A stretch of 64,000 bases of DNA from a virus, in IMG/VR virus record IMGVR_UViG_3300034073_003340, positions 248,001 to 312,000 of that record. One strand, given 5' to 3'. Shown here piece by piece: positions 24,177-32,582 of the stretch. Each line of letters begins with the position of its first letter. Position 1 is the stretch's first letter. The notes under the pieces were generated by a model. The model had not been told where the DNA came from, made no database searches, and saw nothing but the letters and a program-made list of their open reading frames with translations. The position numbers and the translations under genes were made by a program.

Positions 24177-24657
24177 CTACTCAGAGTCAATTTTGAAAGG
24201 ATTGCTATTTTCGGCAAGAATATTCAAAATTGCCTGTCTGATGTCAGCATTTTGCTTGGCTTCTTTGATAATAGTAACCGAAAGAACGGTAAGCCAGAAC
24301 TCCCGATCATCGCCGTAGCCATATGGTCCACGATTACGTGTCGTTTCTTTTATCAGTCCTACTTTTTTTCAAGAGGTCAAAAGCACTTTCGATCTCTGGT
24401 TTCCGTAGCCAATAGCTGGCATAACTATGTGTTTCTCCGGTTACCGCTTCTCGGATCTCCTGGCCATTTGCCATTGTCGGATCCGATTGACCTGACAGCT
24501 TTTTATAGACACATTGGTCTTTGATTGCCATAAAGATTGATAGAGCCGTCTGATGAGATCCGTAGGTTGATTTACCAAACATCCAACGGTAATCGGAGTG
24601 AATAAACACTCGAGTCTCAATCATACGTTTGACAAAATCTGCGGTCTTTTCGGTCAT
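24177..24657 (-). pseudogene. hypothetical gene with +1 frameshift at a seven-A run
   Basis: From ATG 24657 the frame runs 107 codons to a TAA at 24334, but at a run of seven A on the coding strand (24363-24369) dropping one base joins it to a second frame that continues as VGLIKETTRNRG... through GYGDDREFWLTVLSV to a TAG at 24177 (about 159 residues). The downstream frame has no usable start of its own yet looks fully protein-like. Either a real frameshift, a programmed slip or a homopolymer error. The joined LLKKVGLIKE reads like a winged-helix element. Leaderless-type promoter. Confidence 0.6.
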
Positions 24658-24663
24658 GAGATT

Positions 24664-24691
24664 TTGTTAGCACAGGTTGATTTTTTGTCAT
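24664..24691 (-). promoter_or_regulatory. promoter for a leaderless mRNA
   Basis: ATGACA (24686-24691), 16-bp spacer, TAACAA (24664-24669), six bases to the ATG at 24657. Confidence 0.55.
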
Positions 24692-24764
24692 CCTAATATT
24701 GAAAATAAGGTTAAGTATATCATACAATGAAATTTGGTCGCGCAACTAAGGATAGTTTGAAATA

Positions 24765-25067
24765 ATGTCTGGTCTGAAGATTAAACAAATCAGCAACTCA
24801 GGGTCACCGCCAGACTCCTACATTGCTTTCAACGGCGCAATGAATGTGTGGCAGAAGATCCGCCATGTGGTTGAATTCACTTCTGCTGATTTGGTTAATG
24901 GAGTCCTGACTGTTCAACATGATCTTGGGCGCAAATACGTAGTGGTAACAGTATATGACGAAGATGACGCACAGATAATTGCCGATCAAGTGCGAGTCTT
25001 TGACAATATGGTTGAGATTACCCTGAATAGCTTCAATGTTACCAACTGGGTTGCTATTATTTCATAA
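24765..25067 (+). CDS. tail-fibre-associated protein (C-terminal fibre module)
   Basis: 100 residues on the plus strand. From about residue 33 to the end it matches the last 70 residues of the next gene (NGVLTVQHDLG versus NGVLSVSHQLN; VYDEDD versus IYDENN). This suggests a shared beta-rich module at the distal end of a fibre. Followed by a strong terminator. Virion role is inferred from repeats typical of fibre proteins in the neighbours. Confidence 0.6.
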   Translation: MSGLKIKQISNSGSPPDSYIAFNGAMNVWQKIRHVVEFTSADLVNGVLTVQHDLGRKYVVVTVYDEDDAQIIADQVRVFDNMVEITLNSFNVTNWVAIIS

Positions 25068-25081
25068 CTCCTAGTTTAGCA

Positions 25082-25125
25082 CCTCGGAAAGTCGCTAAAT
25101 ATAGCGACTATTTCCGAGGGGTTTT
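25082..25125 (+). terminator. nested-hairpin terminator
   Basis: Outer stem CCTCGGAAA/TTTCCGAGG enclosing GTCGCTA/TAGCGAC, then GGTTTT, between two plus-strand genes. Confidence 0.75.
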
Positions 25126-25127
25126 GA

Positions 25128-26243
25128 ATGAAAACTGGTCTTATCACCCAGATCGGCGCTATAACAACGGCGTCAGGATCATCCGTTGGTGCATCTGGAA
25201 CCAATCTTAATTTCAATTTGGGATCTGGCAATCCATCCGGTAACTCATCCGGTGGGAGCCTACGAATCAAGCCAGGCGCTTCGTCCGGTAGTGGTTCCGG
25301 GGGTAGTGTTGACATCCTACCCTTCAACACTTCAAATGGATCGACTTCTGCCCTAAAGTTCTTTGGAACAAACTCTACAAATTTTGTTGCGCTAAAGGCT
25401 CCTGATTCTCCAACCAACACCGTTTGGACTCTACCGGATACAGACGGCGGCACCGGACAAGTTCTTCAAACAAACGGATCTGGGACACTGTCATGGATTG
25501 ATGTTCCGCTATCTGCTTCTTTTGCTGCCAATACTGGCTTGATCTTCTTGGATTTCAGTGTTGACACCTTGGCCATAGATGGCGGACCCGGTATTAATAC
25601 CGTTGCCAGTCAGGGCACCAGCAATAAGGTCGAAATAAGCCTAACCCGCAGTAATCTTCCAGCCAAATCAACTCCAGTTTCTGCTGACCAAGTTTTGATC
25701 TTCAATAGCGCCTCAAGTAACGCTCCTTCTTACTCCACGATATCGTCTCTTTTAAGCGGTCTGAATATTGTGACAGCTTCTTCTAACGGTTATCTAGTTA
25801 GAACAGCAGCTAACACCTATACTTCAAGATTGATCATAGCTAGCACTACCGCAGGACAGCAAGGTATTGTAATAACCAATGGAAACGGTGGTGTAGGAGA
25901 CACCTCGATTGGTCTTAGTATCAATAGCCTAACCACTGGTTCAGTCAGTTCAACAACTACAATACCAGCATTCAACGGTACAAATAATGTCAAGATCAGT
26001 CCGGCACAGATCACCGCTTCTCGTATTGTCAGAGCGCAGTTTGAGATTTCAAATATAACTAACGGAGTCCTGTCAGTTTCTCATCAGTTGAATGTGGGCA
26101 GTGTCTTGGTTCAGATATATGATGAAAACAATAGATTGGTTCAACCTGACGAAATAACTCTAGTGAATAACAATACTGTATCAGTTGACTTGAGTTCTTT
26201 TTCTCCCATTAGTGGGGCTTGGTCCTATATAATTTTTGGATAA
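25128..26243 (+). CDS. tail fibre or fibre-like structural protein
   Basis: 371 residues, Ser/Thr/Asn/Gly-rich and nearly Cys-free. Residues 1-60 are low-complexity (GSGNPSGNSSGGSLR); then WTLPDTDGGTGQVLQTNGSG, a motif common in phage fibres. The C-terminal 70 residues are the module shared with the preceding gene. Probably a trimeric host-recognition fibre. Plus-strand placement among minus-strand early genes fits a separate late transcript. Confidence 0.8.
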   Translation: MKTGLITQIGAITTASGSSVGASGTNLNFNLGSGNPSGNSSGGSLRIKPGASSGSGSGGSVDILPFNTSNGSTSALKFFGTNSTNFVALKAPDSPTNTVWTLPDTDGGTGQVLQTNGSGTLSWIDVPLSASFAANTGLIFLDFSVDTLAIDGGPGINTVASQGTSNKVEISLTRSNLPAKSTPVSADQVLIFNSASSNAPSYSTISSLLSGLNIVTASSNGYLVRTAANTYTSRLIIASTTAGQQGIVITNGNGGVGDTSIGLSINSLTTGSVSSTTTIPAFNGTNNVKISPAQITASRIVRAQFEISNITNGVLSVSHQLNVGSVLVQIYDENNRLVQPDEITLVNNNTVSVDLSSFSPISGAWSYIIFG

Positions 26244-26252
26244 GGATAGAAT

Positions 26253-27608
26253 ATGCGTGTAGGAAAAGAAAACGGTCTTCTGTTACCAAACACCAATGGT
26301 GGTGTAGGTCAGGTTCTATTCAGTCAAGGTAACGGGAACGTTTCGTGGGGAACTCCTGATCCTGCGGCTATCGGTGCTGTCACAATCGCCACCACTCAAA
26401 CCGTAACTGGACAGAAAACTTTCTCGGCCTCGCAGACTAATTTTGGTTCATCGGGAGGGGCAATCCTCAACACATCAGGAAACCAGATAGTTTTTCAACA
26501 AACTGGATCTTCTAGCGGAACATCTCGTCTAACCCTGACCAACGACTTTCAGAGGAACGGAGCCGTATTTGAACAGGTTGGCGGCCCAGATCTAGTAGAC
26601 TTTGCCTTCCTGACCCAAACAGGTCAAGGTAACGTTCGTTATGAGAGAAGATCAAGCAATTTCCGGGAAGGTGGTACCACCTTTGAATTCCAGATAGGAA
26701 CACCTGATAGCCCAGAGCTAGTGGTAGCCAACAACAGCGTAACCGTAAAAGCTGGAATGCCTTTGAAAGCAGGTAATGTCAGGTTAGATGAGGAAGTCCC
26801 AAGTGTTTCAGCAGAGAACTCAGTTACTCTGGGAGCTCGCAATCTAGCTGGAAGAATGATGCCAGCTTTTATTGGACCAAGTGGCCTAGATGCCACTCTA
26901 CAGGCTCATATTGGTCGAAACAAAATTAGTATGTTGATGCCAATTGTTGGTGCGTCTGCTCCTAGCCTTTGGGGTTTGGCGGCACAGGCTATAATTGGAA
27001 CTGCGGGATCTAGGACAATAGCAAGCACCAGTCTTCTCGCAAGCTTGAGAAGAATCGGGTATCTAAGCGGAACATCATCCACCTCCGGTGCTGGCTATCG
27101 AAATCCAACCCTTCAGTGGTGGAGAGGCAACTTCCCCAACGCCGGTGGATTTCATTATCATCATACCTTTGGTATAGTGGATTCAACCGTCAATGGAAGC
27201 AAGAGAATGTTTGTAGGAATGCTAGGTTCAACTGCTGCGCCAACCAACGTTCAACCCAACACTATCCTGAATACCCTGGGAGTTTGTAAGATGGCAGGAT
27301 CTAACAATATGCAGATGGTGTGTAACTCAGGTAGCGGTACGGGAACACTTGTTGATCTTGGATCTAATTTTCCAGCAACTGGTAGCAATTTGGTTTATAC
27401 CCTCTCGCTATTCTCACCACCAAACGGCAGCTTTGTGGGATGGAGACTGGATAGACAAGATCAGACATTCACGGCATCTGGAGTTTTCAATTCAAATATT
27501 CCGGCATCAGATCAATTTTTGACTACATCAGCGTGGGCCGTGACCAACGTGACTGGGCCAACAGTGTCTATTGAGTTAATTAACTTTTACGTTGAAACAG
27601 ACAACTGA
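26253..27608 (+). CDS. tail fibre protein
   Basis: 451 residues, same composition. The N-terminus repeats the fibre motif LLPNTNGGVGQVLFSQGNG. The middle has AVTIATTQTVTGQKTFSAS, the TQTVTGxKTF unit frequent in phage fibre shafts. C-terminal 200 residues look like a globular tip (ATGSNLVYTLSLFSPPNG, then an all-beta end). Ends in a bidirectional terminator. Receptor unknown. Confidence 0.85.
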   Translation: MRVGKENGLLLPNTNGGVGQVLFSQGNGNVSWGTPDPAAIGAVTIATTQTVTGQKTFSASQTNFGSSGGAILNTSGNQIVFQQTGSSSGTSRLTLTNDFQRNGAVFEQVGGPDLVDFAFLTQTGQGNVRYERRSSNFREGGTTFEFQIGTPDSPELVVANNSVTVKAGMPLKAGNVRLDEEVPSVSAENSVTLGARNLAGRMMPAFIGPSGLDATLQAHIGRNKISMLMPIVGASAPSLWGLAAQAIIGTAGSRTIASTSLLASLRRIGYLSGTSSTSGAGYRNPTLQWWRGNFPNAGGFHYHHTFGIVDSTVNGSKRMFVGMLGSTAAPTNVQPNTILNTLGVCKMAGSNNMQMVCNSGSGTGTLVDLGSNFPATGSNLVYTLSLFSPPNGSFVGWRLDRQDQTFTASGVFNSNIPASDQFLTTSAWAVTNVTGPTVSIELINFYVETDN

Positions 27609-27637
27609 AGATATGGCGGGCAAAGCCCGCCATATCT
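27609..27637. terminator. bidirectional terminator
   Basis: Thirteen-base-pair perfect stem AGATATGGCGGGC/GCCCGCCATATCT with a 3-nt loop between converging genes. Confidence 0.8.
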
Positions 27638-27661
27638 TCAATAAACGTCTTAGAGAACGAT

Positions 27662-28036
27662 CTAGTCGTCAACCGTCGCTACATACACAACCTTGAGATA
27701 CGGGCTCTCAAGGGATCTCAGAACATCAGCGGCCCCTTCGATATTGTCGATTTTATCAGCTTCATCGACGACCACTATGCCGCATTTTGCGAGAGCCAGT
27801 TCACGAATATGCTCGGCATCAATACAGTGCGGCAGACGGATACAAGTGACGGGAAAATGATACTTGGCTTCATTGCTCATTCGAACGAGCTGGTCCATAA
27901 CGTGGGTAAAGATCCCATACGCCGGTTTCTTGTTGATATGAACGCTATTGGTGGTGCCGTAGATCAGTTCGATCAATGCTGCGTTGACCTGTGAAAGGGA
28001 AATTTTGTCATTTTCAACCGCGTTCACCAAAAGCAT
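27662..28036 (-). CDS. hypothetical early protein
   Basis: 124 residues, ribosome site GGAGATCGAA. GIVVVDEADKID resembles a Walker B strand but no P-loop is present, so an ATPase call is not supported. Own promoter. Confidence 0.68.
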   Translation of the reverse strand: MLLVNAVENDKISLSQVNAALIELIYGTTNSVHINKKPAYGIFTHVMDQLVRMSNEAKYHFPVTCIRLPHCIDAEHIRELALAKCGIVVVDEADKIDNIEGAADVLRSLESPYLKVVYVATVDD

Positions 28037-28067
28037 TTCGATCTCCTGTTCATGTGCCTATGTCTGG

Positions 28068-28095
28068 GTTTTAATGGATTCTGGTTAAATGTCAA
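28068..28095 (-). promoter_or_regulatory. early-type promoter
   Basis: TTGACA (28090-28095), 16-bp spacer, TAAAAC (28068-28073). Confidence 0.86.
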
Positions 28096-28109
28096 CCAGA
28101 ATCCATTAA

Positions 28110-28637
28110 TCAATATTCACGATCAGTGTCGGCATAGACCTTGTTGGTGGTGATTTCAGCCCTATAGATACCGGGCGTACCACCTGAGGCAATAAAGGAG
28201 AACTGATCATCCCTGGTGGTGTGGCGGCCGGCTGGCAAATTCAACGTGATGATATGATCCTCGCGTCGAATATAATCGCAGCTCTGCAGGGGTTGATCAT
28301 ATGAATCACACCGATAAAGGATGCCCGACAATTCGGCCGTTTCTACAAGATATTCCGAATTGTTGACAAACTTCCAATTGATACGAAACATTGGGCTAAT
28401 GTCAGCCGGACGATTTCCGTCCATTTCGTCCAACATGGGAGTGCTCACTGAAAACTCATACTGGTCTTCAGTGAGGACCTTGGAAGTCCACCACGAATCC
28501 CAGAGAAAAGTCGAAAGTGCGATTGACACAATGATCAGGAATAGAATCCTGAATGTCTGGAACGTTGACAGAAATCCTACGAAAAGGCCGGTAGCGATTG
28601 CTGCGCCCCAACCTTCGTTCTTTGACTTTGCCACCAT
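28110..28637 (-). CDS. membrane-anchored protein
   Basis: 175 residues. Hydrophobic segments at about 10-28 and 30-48, then a strand-rich domain with two Cys (RCDSYDQPLQSCDY) that would form a disulphide if outside the cytoplasm. Ribosome site GGAGATC. Unknown function. Confidence 0.7.
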   Translation of the reverse strand: MVAKSKNEGWGAAIATGLFVGFLSTFQTFRILFLIIVSIALSTFLWDSWWTSKVLTEDQYEFSVSTPMLDEMDGNRPADISPMFRINWKFVNNSEYLVETAELSGILYRCDSYDQPLQSCDYIRREDHIITLNLPAGRHTTRDDQFSFIASGGTPGIYRAEITTNKVYADTDREY

Positions 28638-28664
28638 GATCTCCTCGTGTCTGCCTATAAACCA

Positions 28665-28692
28665 GAGTTAGCATAGAATGATCATATGTCAA
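28665..28692 (-). promoter_or_regulatory. early-type promoter
   Basis: TTGACA (28687-28692), 16-bp spacer, TAACTC (28665-28670). Confidence 0.75.
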
Positions 28693-28700
28693 CCAGAAAG

Positions 28701-28729
28701 GAGAACCCTGCCTTTTGGGCAGGGTTCTC
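28701..28729 (-). terminator. terminator of the gene at 28822-29187
   Basis: Twelve-base-pair stem GAGAACCCTGCC/GGCAGGGTTCTC with a TTTT-type loop. The 90 bases between it and the gene hold no ORF. Confidence 0.7.
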
Positions 28730-28821
28730 ATCCTCGGGATGGGTGGGCGAGGATTGGGTTTTGTCAACAAGGAGTATCGACAGATATCTTCTGCTGTCTG
28801 CAGAAGAGTTTGTCAACAGCC

Positions 28822-29187
28822 TTATACGTTGAGGGTGAACTCAACAGTGATATAGAGATCCGCTGATCCTTGAATTTTTAGGTCGGAGCCGATTCTGTTG
28901 GCGGCAAGCGCATTGGCAAATCTGAGAAGGTGCGCCAGTGGCATCCCCGAACCCGTGTCTATCTTCACCTCAACGATGTTTGCTTCGTCAATATGGATAG
29001 GATAGTTGTCTACCAGATCGATACCGATCTTGCGAGCAATGCGCTTGATGTTTTGCTCGACATTCCTCTCCCACACACGAGAATCGGCGTTGGATTCAAC
29101 ATCAGATGATGTGATGTTAACCTGCGAGTCTTCAACCAGGAGGCTCTTTAGCCCAGCAAGTTGTAAAAGTCTATCGTGATCTGACAT
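28822..29187 (-). CDS. hypothetical early protein
   Basis: 121 residues starting MSDHDRLLQLAG behind GGAGATTTTC. The opening (a short helix ending LAGLKSLL) is a common N-terminus of phage-encoded small proteins. Strands alternate to the end. Unknown function. Confidence 0.68.
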   Translation of the reverse strand: MSDHDRLLQLAGLKSLLVEDSQVNITSSDVESNADSRVWERNVEQNIKRIARKIGIDLVDNYPIHIDEANIVEVKIDTGSGMPLAHLLRFANALAANRIGSDLKIQGSADLYITVEFTLNV

Positions 29188-29208
29188 GAAAATCTCCATT
29201 CACCATTT

Positions 29209-29237
29209 TATCTACTTATCTGGTGAAAGGAAATCAA
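29209..29237 (-). promoter_or_regulatory. early-type promoter
   Basis: TTGATT (29232-29237), 17-bp spacer, TAGATA (29209-29214). Confidence 0.65.
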
Positions 29238-29306
29238 CCACTTTCAGAATTTCAGTCAAAAGAAAGGCGGGCTTTGGTGCCCGCCTTTCTTGTAGCCCTG
29301 GAAAGG

Positions 29307-29657
29307 TTACGCGGTGGGTTCCGACACTGCGACTTCGGCGCCTTCGATCACGGACGTGTCACCTTCAGCAGCTTCGCCGGTGGTCATTGCGAACCAGCCA
29401 TACTTGTCGCTGCGCAGACCGAACGTGCTGGCGTCGGCCAGTTCGCCGGCAACGCCCAGCTTTTCCAGCTGCTTGTCGGTGATCTCGATCTTGGCAGTCT
29501 TGCCGCTGGTCACGATCTCGGTCAGAACGTGCGGGCCAGCCTTGCGATCAGTCGGACGCAGCATGAGAGCGCCGTCCTTGACGTCCAGACGAAGCTTGCC
29601 GCCCGTGCGGCCCTGGATAGCAGCGGTTGCCTGAGCGTTGAAATTCAGAATTCGCAT
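29307..29657 (-). CDS. hypothetical protein, RPTDRKA paralogue 1
   Basis: 116 residues starting MRILNFNAQ behind GGAGATCGAA. Shares RPTDRKA and LRSDKYGWFA with the gene at 31466-31759. Higher GC and even codon use suggest strong expression. Strand-rich; function unknown. Confidence 0.75.
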   Translation of the reverse strand: MRILNFNAQATAAIQGRTGGKLRLDVKDGALMLRPTDRKAGPHVLTEIVTSGKTAKIEITDKQLEKLGVAGELADASTFGLRSDKYGWFAMTTGEAAEGDTSVIEGAEVAVSEPTA

Positions 29658-29710
29658 TTCGATCTCCATATTCTTTGTTACACAACAGCAATAGCTTGTT
29701 GTCTGAATTC

Positions 29711-29738
29711 ATATTAGCTGAATTGCCCTAAACGTCAA
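29711..29738 (-). promoter_or_regulatory. early-type promoter
   Basis: TTGACG (29733-29738), 16-bp spacer, TAATAT (29711-29716). Confidence 0.75.
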
Positions 29739-29804
29739 TACCTAGGAGCAGGATTTTTCATTCTTTTTAAGCTAGTTACACCTAGATACCTCAGAAATGC
29801 TTGT

Positions 29805-29834
29805 ATCTCGGAAGATTTTTGAATCTTCCGAGAT
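29805..29834. terminator. strong hairpin
   Basis: Thirteen-base-pair stem ATCTCGGAAGATT/AATCTTCCGAGAT with T-rich loop, at the left edge of a 270-base region without a gene. Confidence 0.6.
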
Positions 29835-29839
29835 TCAAA

Positions 29840-30141
29840 AGATTGAAAAATATTGCGACGATCTTGCCGGTAAGCTATAAAGAGAGCATGGGGTTTAGAA
29901 ATAAATCTCAGACTAGCAGCCCCGCTAAGTGGGAACCGTCTACCGGGTTACGGGGTAGGGCATATGACACGTGCCACACGAGTGTCAGCGATTGTGGACA
30001 TTGCCAAGGTTCCACCTCGGTTGTTGAGTAGAAACGCGGAAGGATGCTGATCCCCCTAAAAATAATCAGCACGGGGAAATCCGTCGAGGTCACCGAAGCC
30101 TCAAGAGCTCAGAATCGGATTAGTCAACCGATTCTGAGCTC
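29840..30141. ncRNA. candidate structured RNA upstream of a tRNA
   Basis: No plausible ORF on either strand. Several inverted repeats: TGCTGAT/ATCAGCA, GACAC/GTGTC, GAGG/CCTC, and a closing 14-bp stem GAGCTCAGAATCGG at 30105-30141. A plus-strand tRNA follows 19 bases later. Strand and identity are undecided. Confidence 0.35.
30105..30141. terminator. long perfect hairpin
   Basis: Fourteen-base-pair stem GAGCTCAGAATCGG/CCGATTCTGAGCTC with a 9-nt loop, just before the plus-strand tRNA. Confidence 0.55.
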
Positions 30142-30159
30142 AATTTAGTAAATATGTTT

Positions 30160-30254
30160 GACGGAGACGCCTAATTGGTATGGGCGCTCACTCACATGGG
30201 CAGGCGTATCCAGAGTGAGAGTGTAGTAGGGTTCAAATCCTTACCCCGTCACCA
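30160..30254 (+). tRNA. tRNA with enlarged anticodon region (identity unassigned)
   Basis: Acceptor GACGGAG/CCCCGTC (6 of 7 pairs), D-arm GCCT...GGGC containing TTGG, T-arm TAGGG-TTCAAAT-CCTTA and an encoded CCA are all present. The anticodon arm forms a 7-bp stem CTCACTC/GAGTGAG closing a 19-nt loop rather than 7 nt, so about 12-16 extra bases sit where the anticodon should be. The only plus-strand tRNA in the window. Confidence 0.6.
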
Positions 30255-30455
30255 ACTGATTTCCACAATAGCACATTCAAGCTCTGATGGGACTAGACCT
30301 TCGCGAGGAACGATCCAGATGACTCGTTCTACTCGATATAAAGATTCGTTACAAAGATCAGTGCTACGGGCAAAATAATGGCCCCTTTCAGGAATTTGTG
30401 GCAGGAAGACAACTTCATCATTCCTGCCTGCCATTCGTAAAATGATTTTGATCAT
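30249..30455 (-). CDS. hypothetical protein
   Basis: 68 residues, basic, strand-rich (IIKIILRMAGRNDEVVFL). Ends inside the tRNA 3' end on the other strand. Weak start context. Confidence 0.5.
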   Translation of the reverse strand: MIKIILRMAGRNDEVVFLPQIPERGHYFARSTDLCNESLYRVERVIWIVPREGLVPSELECAIVEISW

Positions 30456-30494
30456 TTGACTTTAACAGTAGTCCTAAGAGAGACTATATTACAG

Positions 30495-30806
30495 TTAGGA
30501 CCAGCTTCTCGGCGCAGCTGGATTATTCCAGTCCGTACCTGCACCCAAAGTCAACATTACTTCAGGGACAGCGACATTGGACTCCCCGGGTTCAGGTAGA
30601 TATACCGACCACGTGACGTTCTGAATGAGATAGCTTGTTCCGTTGACGAAGATATATTTTCCTTCATCAGGGACTTGTGTCATCAACATTTGCCCCATTG
30701 GGGCAAAGAGGTCTGGGTTTGGATTGCCAGCATCTAAATCCTGTCGATGTTCGTCCATGGTTCTACGTCGACGAAAGTGGACGATAATATGAGGATCAAG
30801 TGTCAT
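30495..30806 (-). CDS. hypothetical protein
   Basis: 103 residues, overlapping the upstream TGA (ATGA). A strand-rich middle (GKYIFVNGTSYLIQNVTW). Unknown. Confidence 0.62.
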   Translation of the reverse strand: MTLDPHIIVHFRRRRTMDEHRQDLDAGNPNPDLFAPMGQMLMTQVPDEGKYIFVNGTSYLIQNVTWSVYLPEPGESNVAVPEVMLTLGAGTDWNNPAAPRSWS

Positions 30807-31003
30807 GAAGCAAAATCCGGATCAATAGCTCTGGGGTTTTCAACCGATGCGTCCCAACCCATACGATAATCCGCTGATCCGTTTTCATAACGACTCAACA
30901 GTTCTAGATGACCGTCTGCTCTATAGCGGGTTCCATCCATAAGTCCAGCCTGATATTCGGCTTGATTAACAGGCTGCGCGGTTTGAGAAATTAACTGTTT
31001 CAT
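30803..31003 (-). CDS. hypothetical protein on a predicted leaderless mRNA
   Basis: 66 residues, Tyr- and Gly-rich with two similar stretches (EYQAGLMDGTRYRADG and ADYRMGWDASV). No Shine-Dalgarno; ATG six bases after TAGCTT. Unknown family. Confidence 0.62.
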   Translation of the reverse strand: MKQLISQTAQPVNQAEYQAGLMDGTRYRADGHLELLSRYENGSADYRMGWDASVENPRAIDPDFAS

Positions 31004-31009
31004 AACGTC

Positions 31010-31037
31010 AAGCTAACGGTAAGGATATTTTAGTCAA
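31010..31037 (-). promoter_or_regulatory. promoter for a leaderless mRNA
   Basis: TTGACT (31032-31037), 16-bp spacer, TAGCTT (31010-31015), six bases to the ATG at 31003. Confidence 0.72.
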
Positions 31038-31338
31038 GACTTTTGTCTACTATCAACTCACCTTTTCTGTTACCCTTCATAATCAACCCATAATAGCTAA
31101 CCTCAAAACGATCCCACAATTTCAGACAAAGATCGTTTGAATGATCAAATCCATTGTATTGGGACTGACGCGTCTTGATATGATCAAAAGCAATCTTAAA
31201 GAGATCGTCTTTCTTCACAAAACGGCTATCAGTGGGAGGGAAGGTAAAGCGACCTACCATTATATTGTTTCTGAAAAGAGAAACAATATGATCGGGCATT
31301 AATATCTTTTGTTTGATTCTGCCATTTCTTAAGAACAT
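31030..31338 (-). CDS. hypothetical basic protein
   Basis: 102 residues, Lys/Arg/Asn-rich, AGGAGGATAAT before the ATG. No recognised motif. Confidence 0.62.
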   Translation of the reverse strand: MFLRNGRIKQKILMPDHIVSLFRNNIMVGRFTFPPTDSRFVKKDDLFKIAFDHIKTRQSQYNGFDHSNDLCLKLWDRFEVSYYGLIMKGNRKGELIVDKSLD

Positions 31339-31465
31339 ATTATCCTCCTGTTATTTTACCCGAGTTTACATATCGGGTGTTAAAAGAACGTTAACAGGTA
31401 GATTTCTGTCACAGACAGAAACGGCGGCCCCCTACAACCGCCGTTCCCGCCGAATGGCTATTCGA

Positions 31466-31759
31466 TTAGTCGGCGATCTTCACCGATGCGCCACGGCCGG
31501 TGTGACCCGGGGTCAGCGCGAACCAGCCATACTTGTCGGCCCGCAGCCCGTAGGCGCCGGCGGTCAGATCCTGGCCTTCGATGGTTGCCTTGCCGCCCGA
31601 CAGGTCGACCAGGAGCTCGTCCTTCTTCAGATTCACACGCGCCTTGCGATCGGTGGGGCGAATGAACATGACGCCGTCACGCACCTGGGTGCGAAGCTTG
31701 GTGGCTGCTGAGAAACGGTCCAGACCGCGAGCAGCGGTATTCAGGGTTAGAGTTGACAT
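31466..31759 (-). CDS. hypothetical protein, RPTDRKA paralogue 2
   Basis: 97 residues starting MSTLTLNTAARG. RPTDRKARV and LRADKYGWFAL align with the gene at 29307-29657. GC-rich, apparently well expressed. Unknown function. Confidence 0.72.
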   Translation of the reverse strand: MSTLTLNTAARGLDRFSAATKLRTQVRDGVMFIRPTDRKARVNLKKDELLVDLSGGKATIEGQDLTAGAYGLRADKYGWFALTPGHTGRGASVKIAD

Positions 31760-31845
31760 TTTCGATCTTTCTGTGTTGCTGTTCACTTCAATGAGTGATA
31801 CTTCACTCAGGGTTGTGAACAGCGGGATTGCCGTCCACAGCCCAG

Positions 31846-31873
31846 AACATACGCATTGATGTCTAAAAGTCAA
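31846..31873 (-). promoter_or_regulatory. early-type promoter
   Basis: TTGACT (31868-31873), 16-bp spacer, TATGTT (31846-31851). Confidence 0.7.
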
Positions 31874-32051
31874 CCGAAGAAATGTTGTTTTTATTGAATT
31901 CTAGGCATCTTTTGAGTGTGTCAAGCATAAAATTCGCTGATTTCTGCGGTTTCTCATACCAAAATAATTCAATTTTTTCTTGCCCTATCTGTCAAATACA
32001 CTACGATACCTGATACAAAATGCTGGTTTGAAGCAAATTATTGGATTTGAA

Positions 32052-32582
32052 ATGACCCAAAAGCCAACTTGCCAAGACGGTTCTAGCCTCCCTGGTTTGA
32101 TGGGAGAATACACCGATGAAGAGCTCAACGAGCATACCATCAAGCACGCCAAATACTTTACGGTGGTTCAAATCACTAGGGGTGGATTTGTTGGCGGTGG
32201 CAAAAACTATGATCGCCATCAAGTTGATTCTCTTGAAAGTGCTAACCAGCTCGCCGCAGATCTCTATCGGGACGATCCCAAGAAAAGAGGCATTATCATA
32301 TATGCGGTGGCCGATTTTGCCGGCGCTAATGGTTTTAGCCGCCCAGTTGGTAACTATCCACCAACTACGTATATGAGCAAAAGTGACAAGGCTCGGCATG
32401 AAAAGAAGCGCAAAGCAGAAGCACGGGAAAAGCTTCGCGCAGCTCGTATGAGCTTGGGCGAGGGAAGACTTGTTTCAGCAACTAAGTTGCCCTCACAGGT
32501 CGTCGCTGACGATCAGCAGACTTCTGAGGAAGCTTGGATGAACGCAGATGTTCCGCTTGCCTTTATATCAGACGACGATTAA
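32052..32582 (+). CDS. hypothetical protein
   Basis: 176 residues on the plus strand from MTQKPTCQDG. A globular N-terminal part (FTVVQITRGG..., GIIIYAVADF) is followed by a basic helical segment (KSDKARHEKKRKAEAREKL) and an acidic tail. Converges with the next minus-strand gene, overlapping by 4 bases. Family unknown. Confidence 0.65.
   Translation: MTQKPTCQDGSSLPGLMGEYTDEELNEHTIKHAKYFTVVQITRGGFVGGGKNYDRHQVDSLESANQLAADLYRDDPKKRGIIIYAVADFAGANGFSRPVGNYPPTTYMSKSDKARHEKKRKAEAREKLRAARMSLGEGRLVSATKLPSQVVADDQQTSEEAWMNADVPLAFISDDD

Noticed and set aside
27662-28036. ATPase (VVVDEAD-like strand)
   Set aside because: No P-loop or other nucleotide-binding motif.
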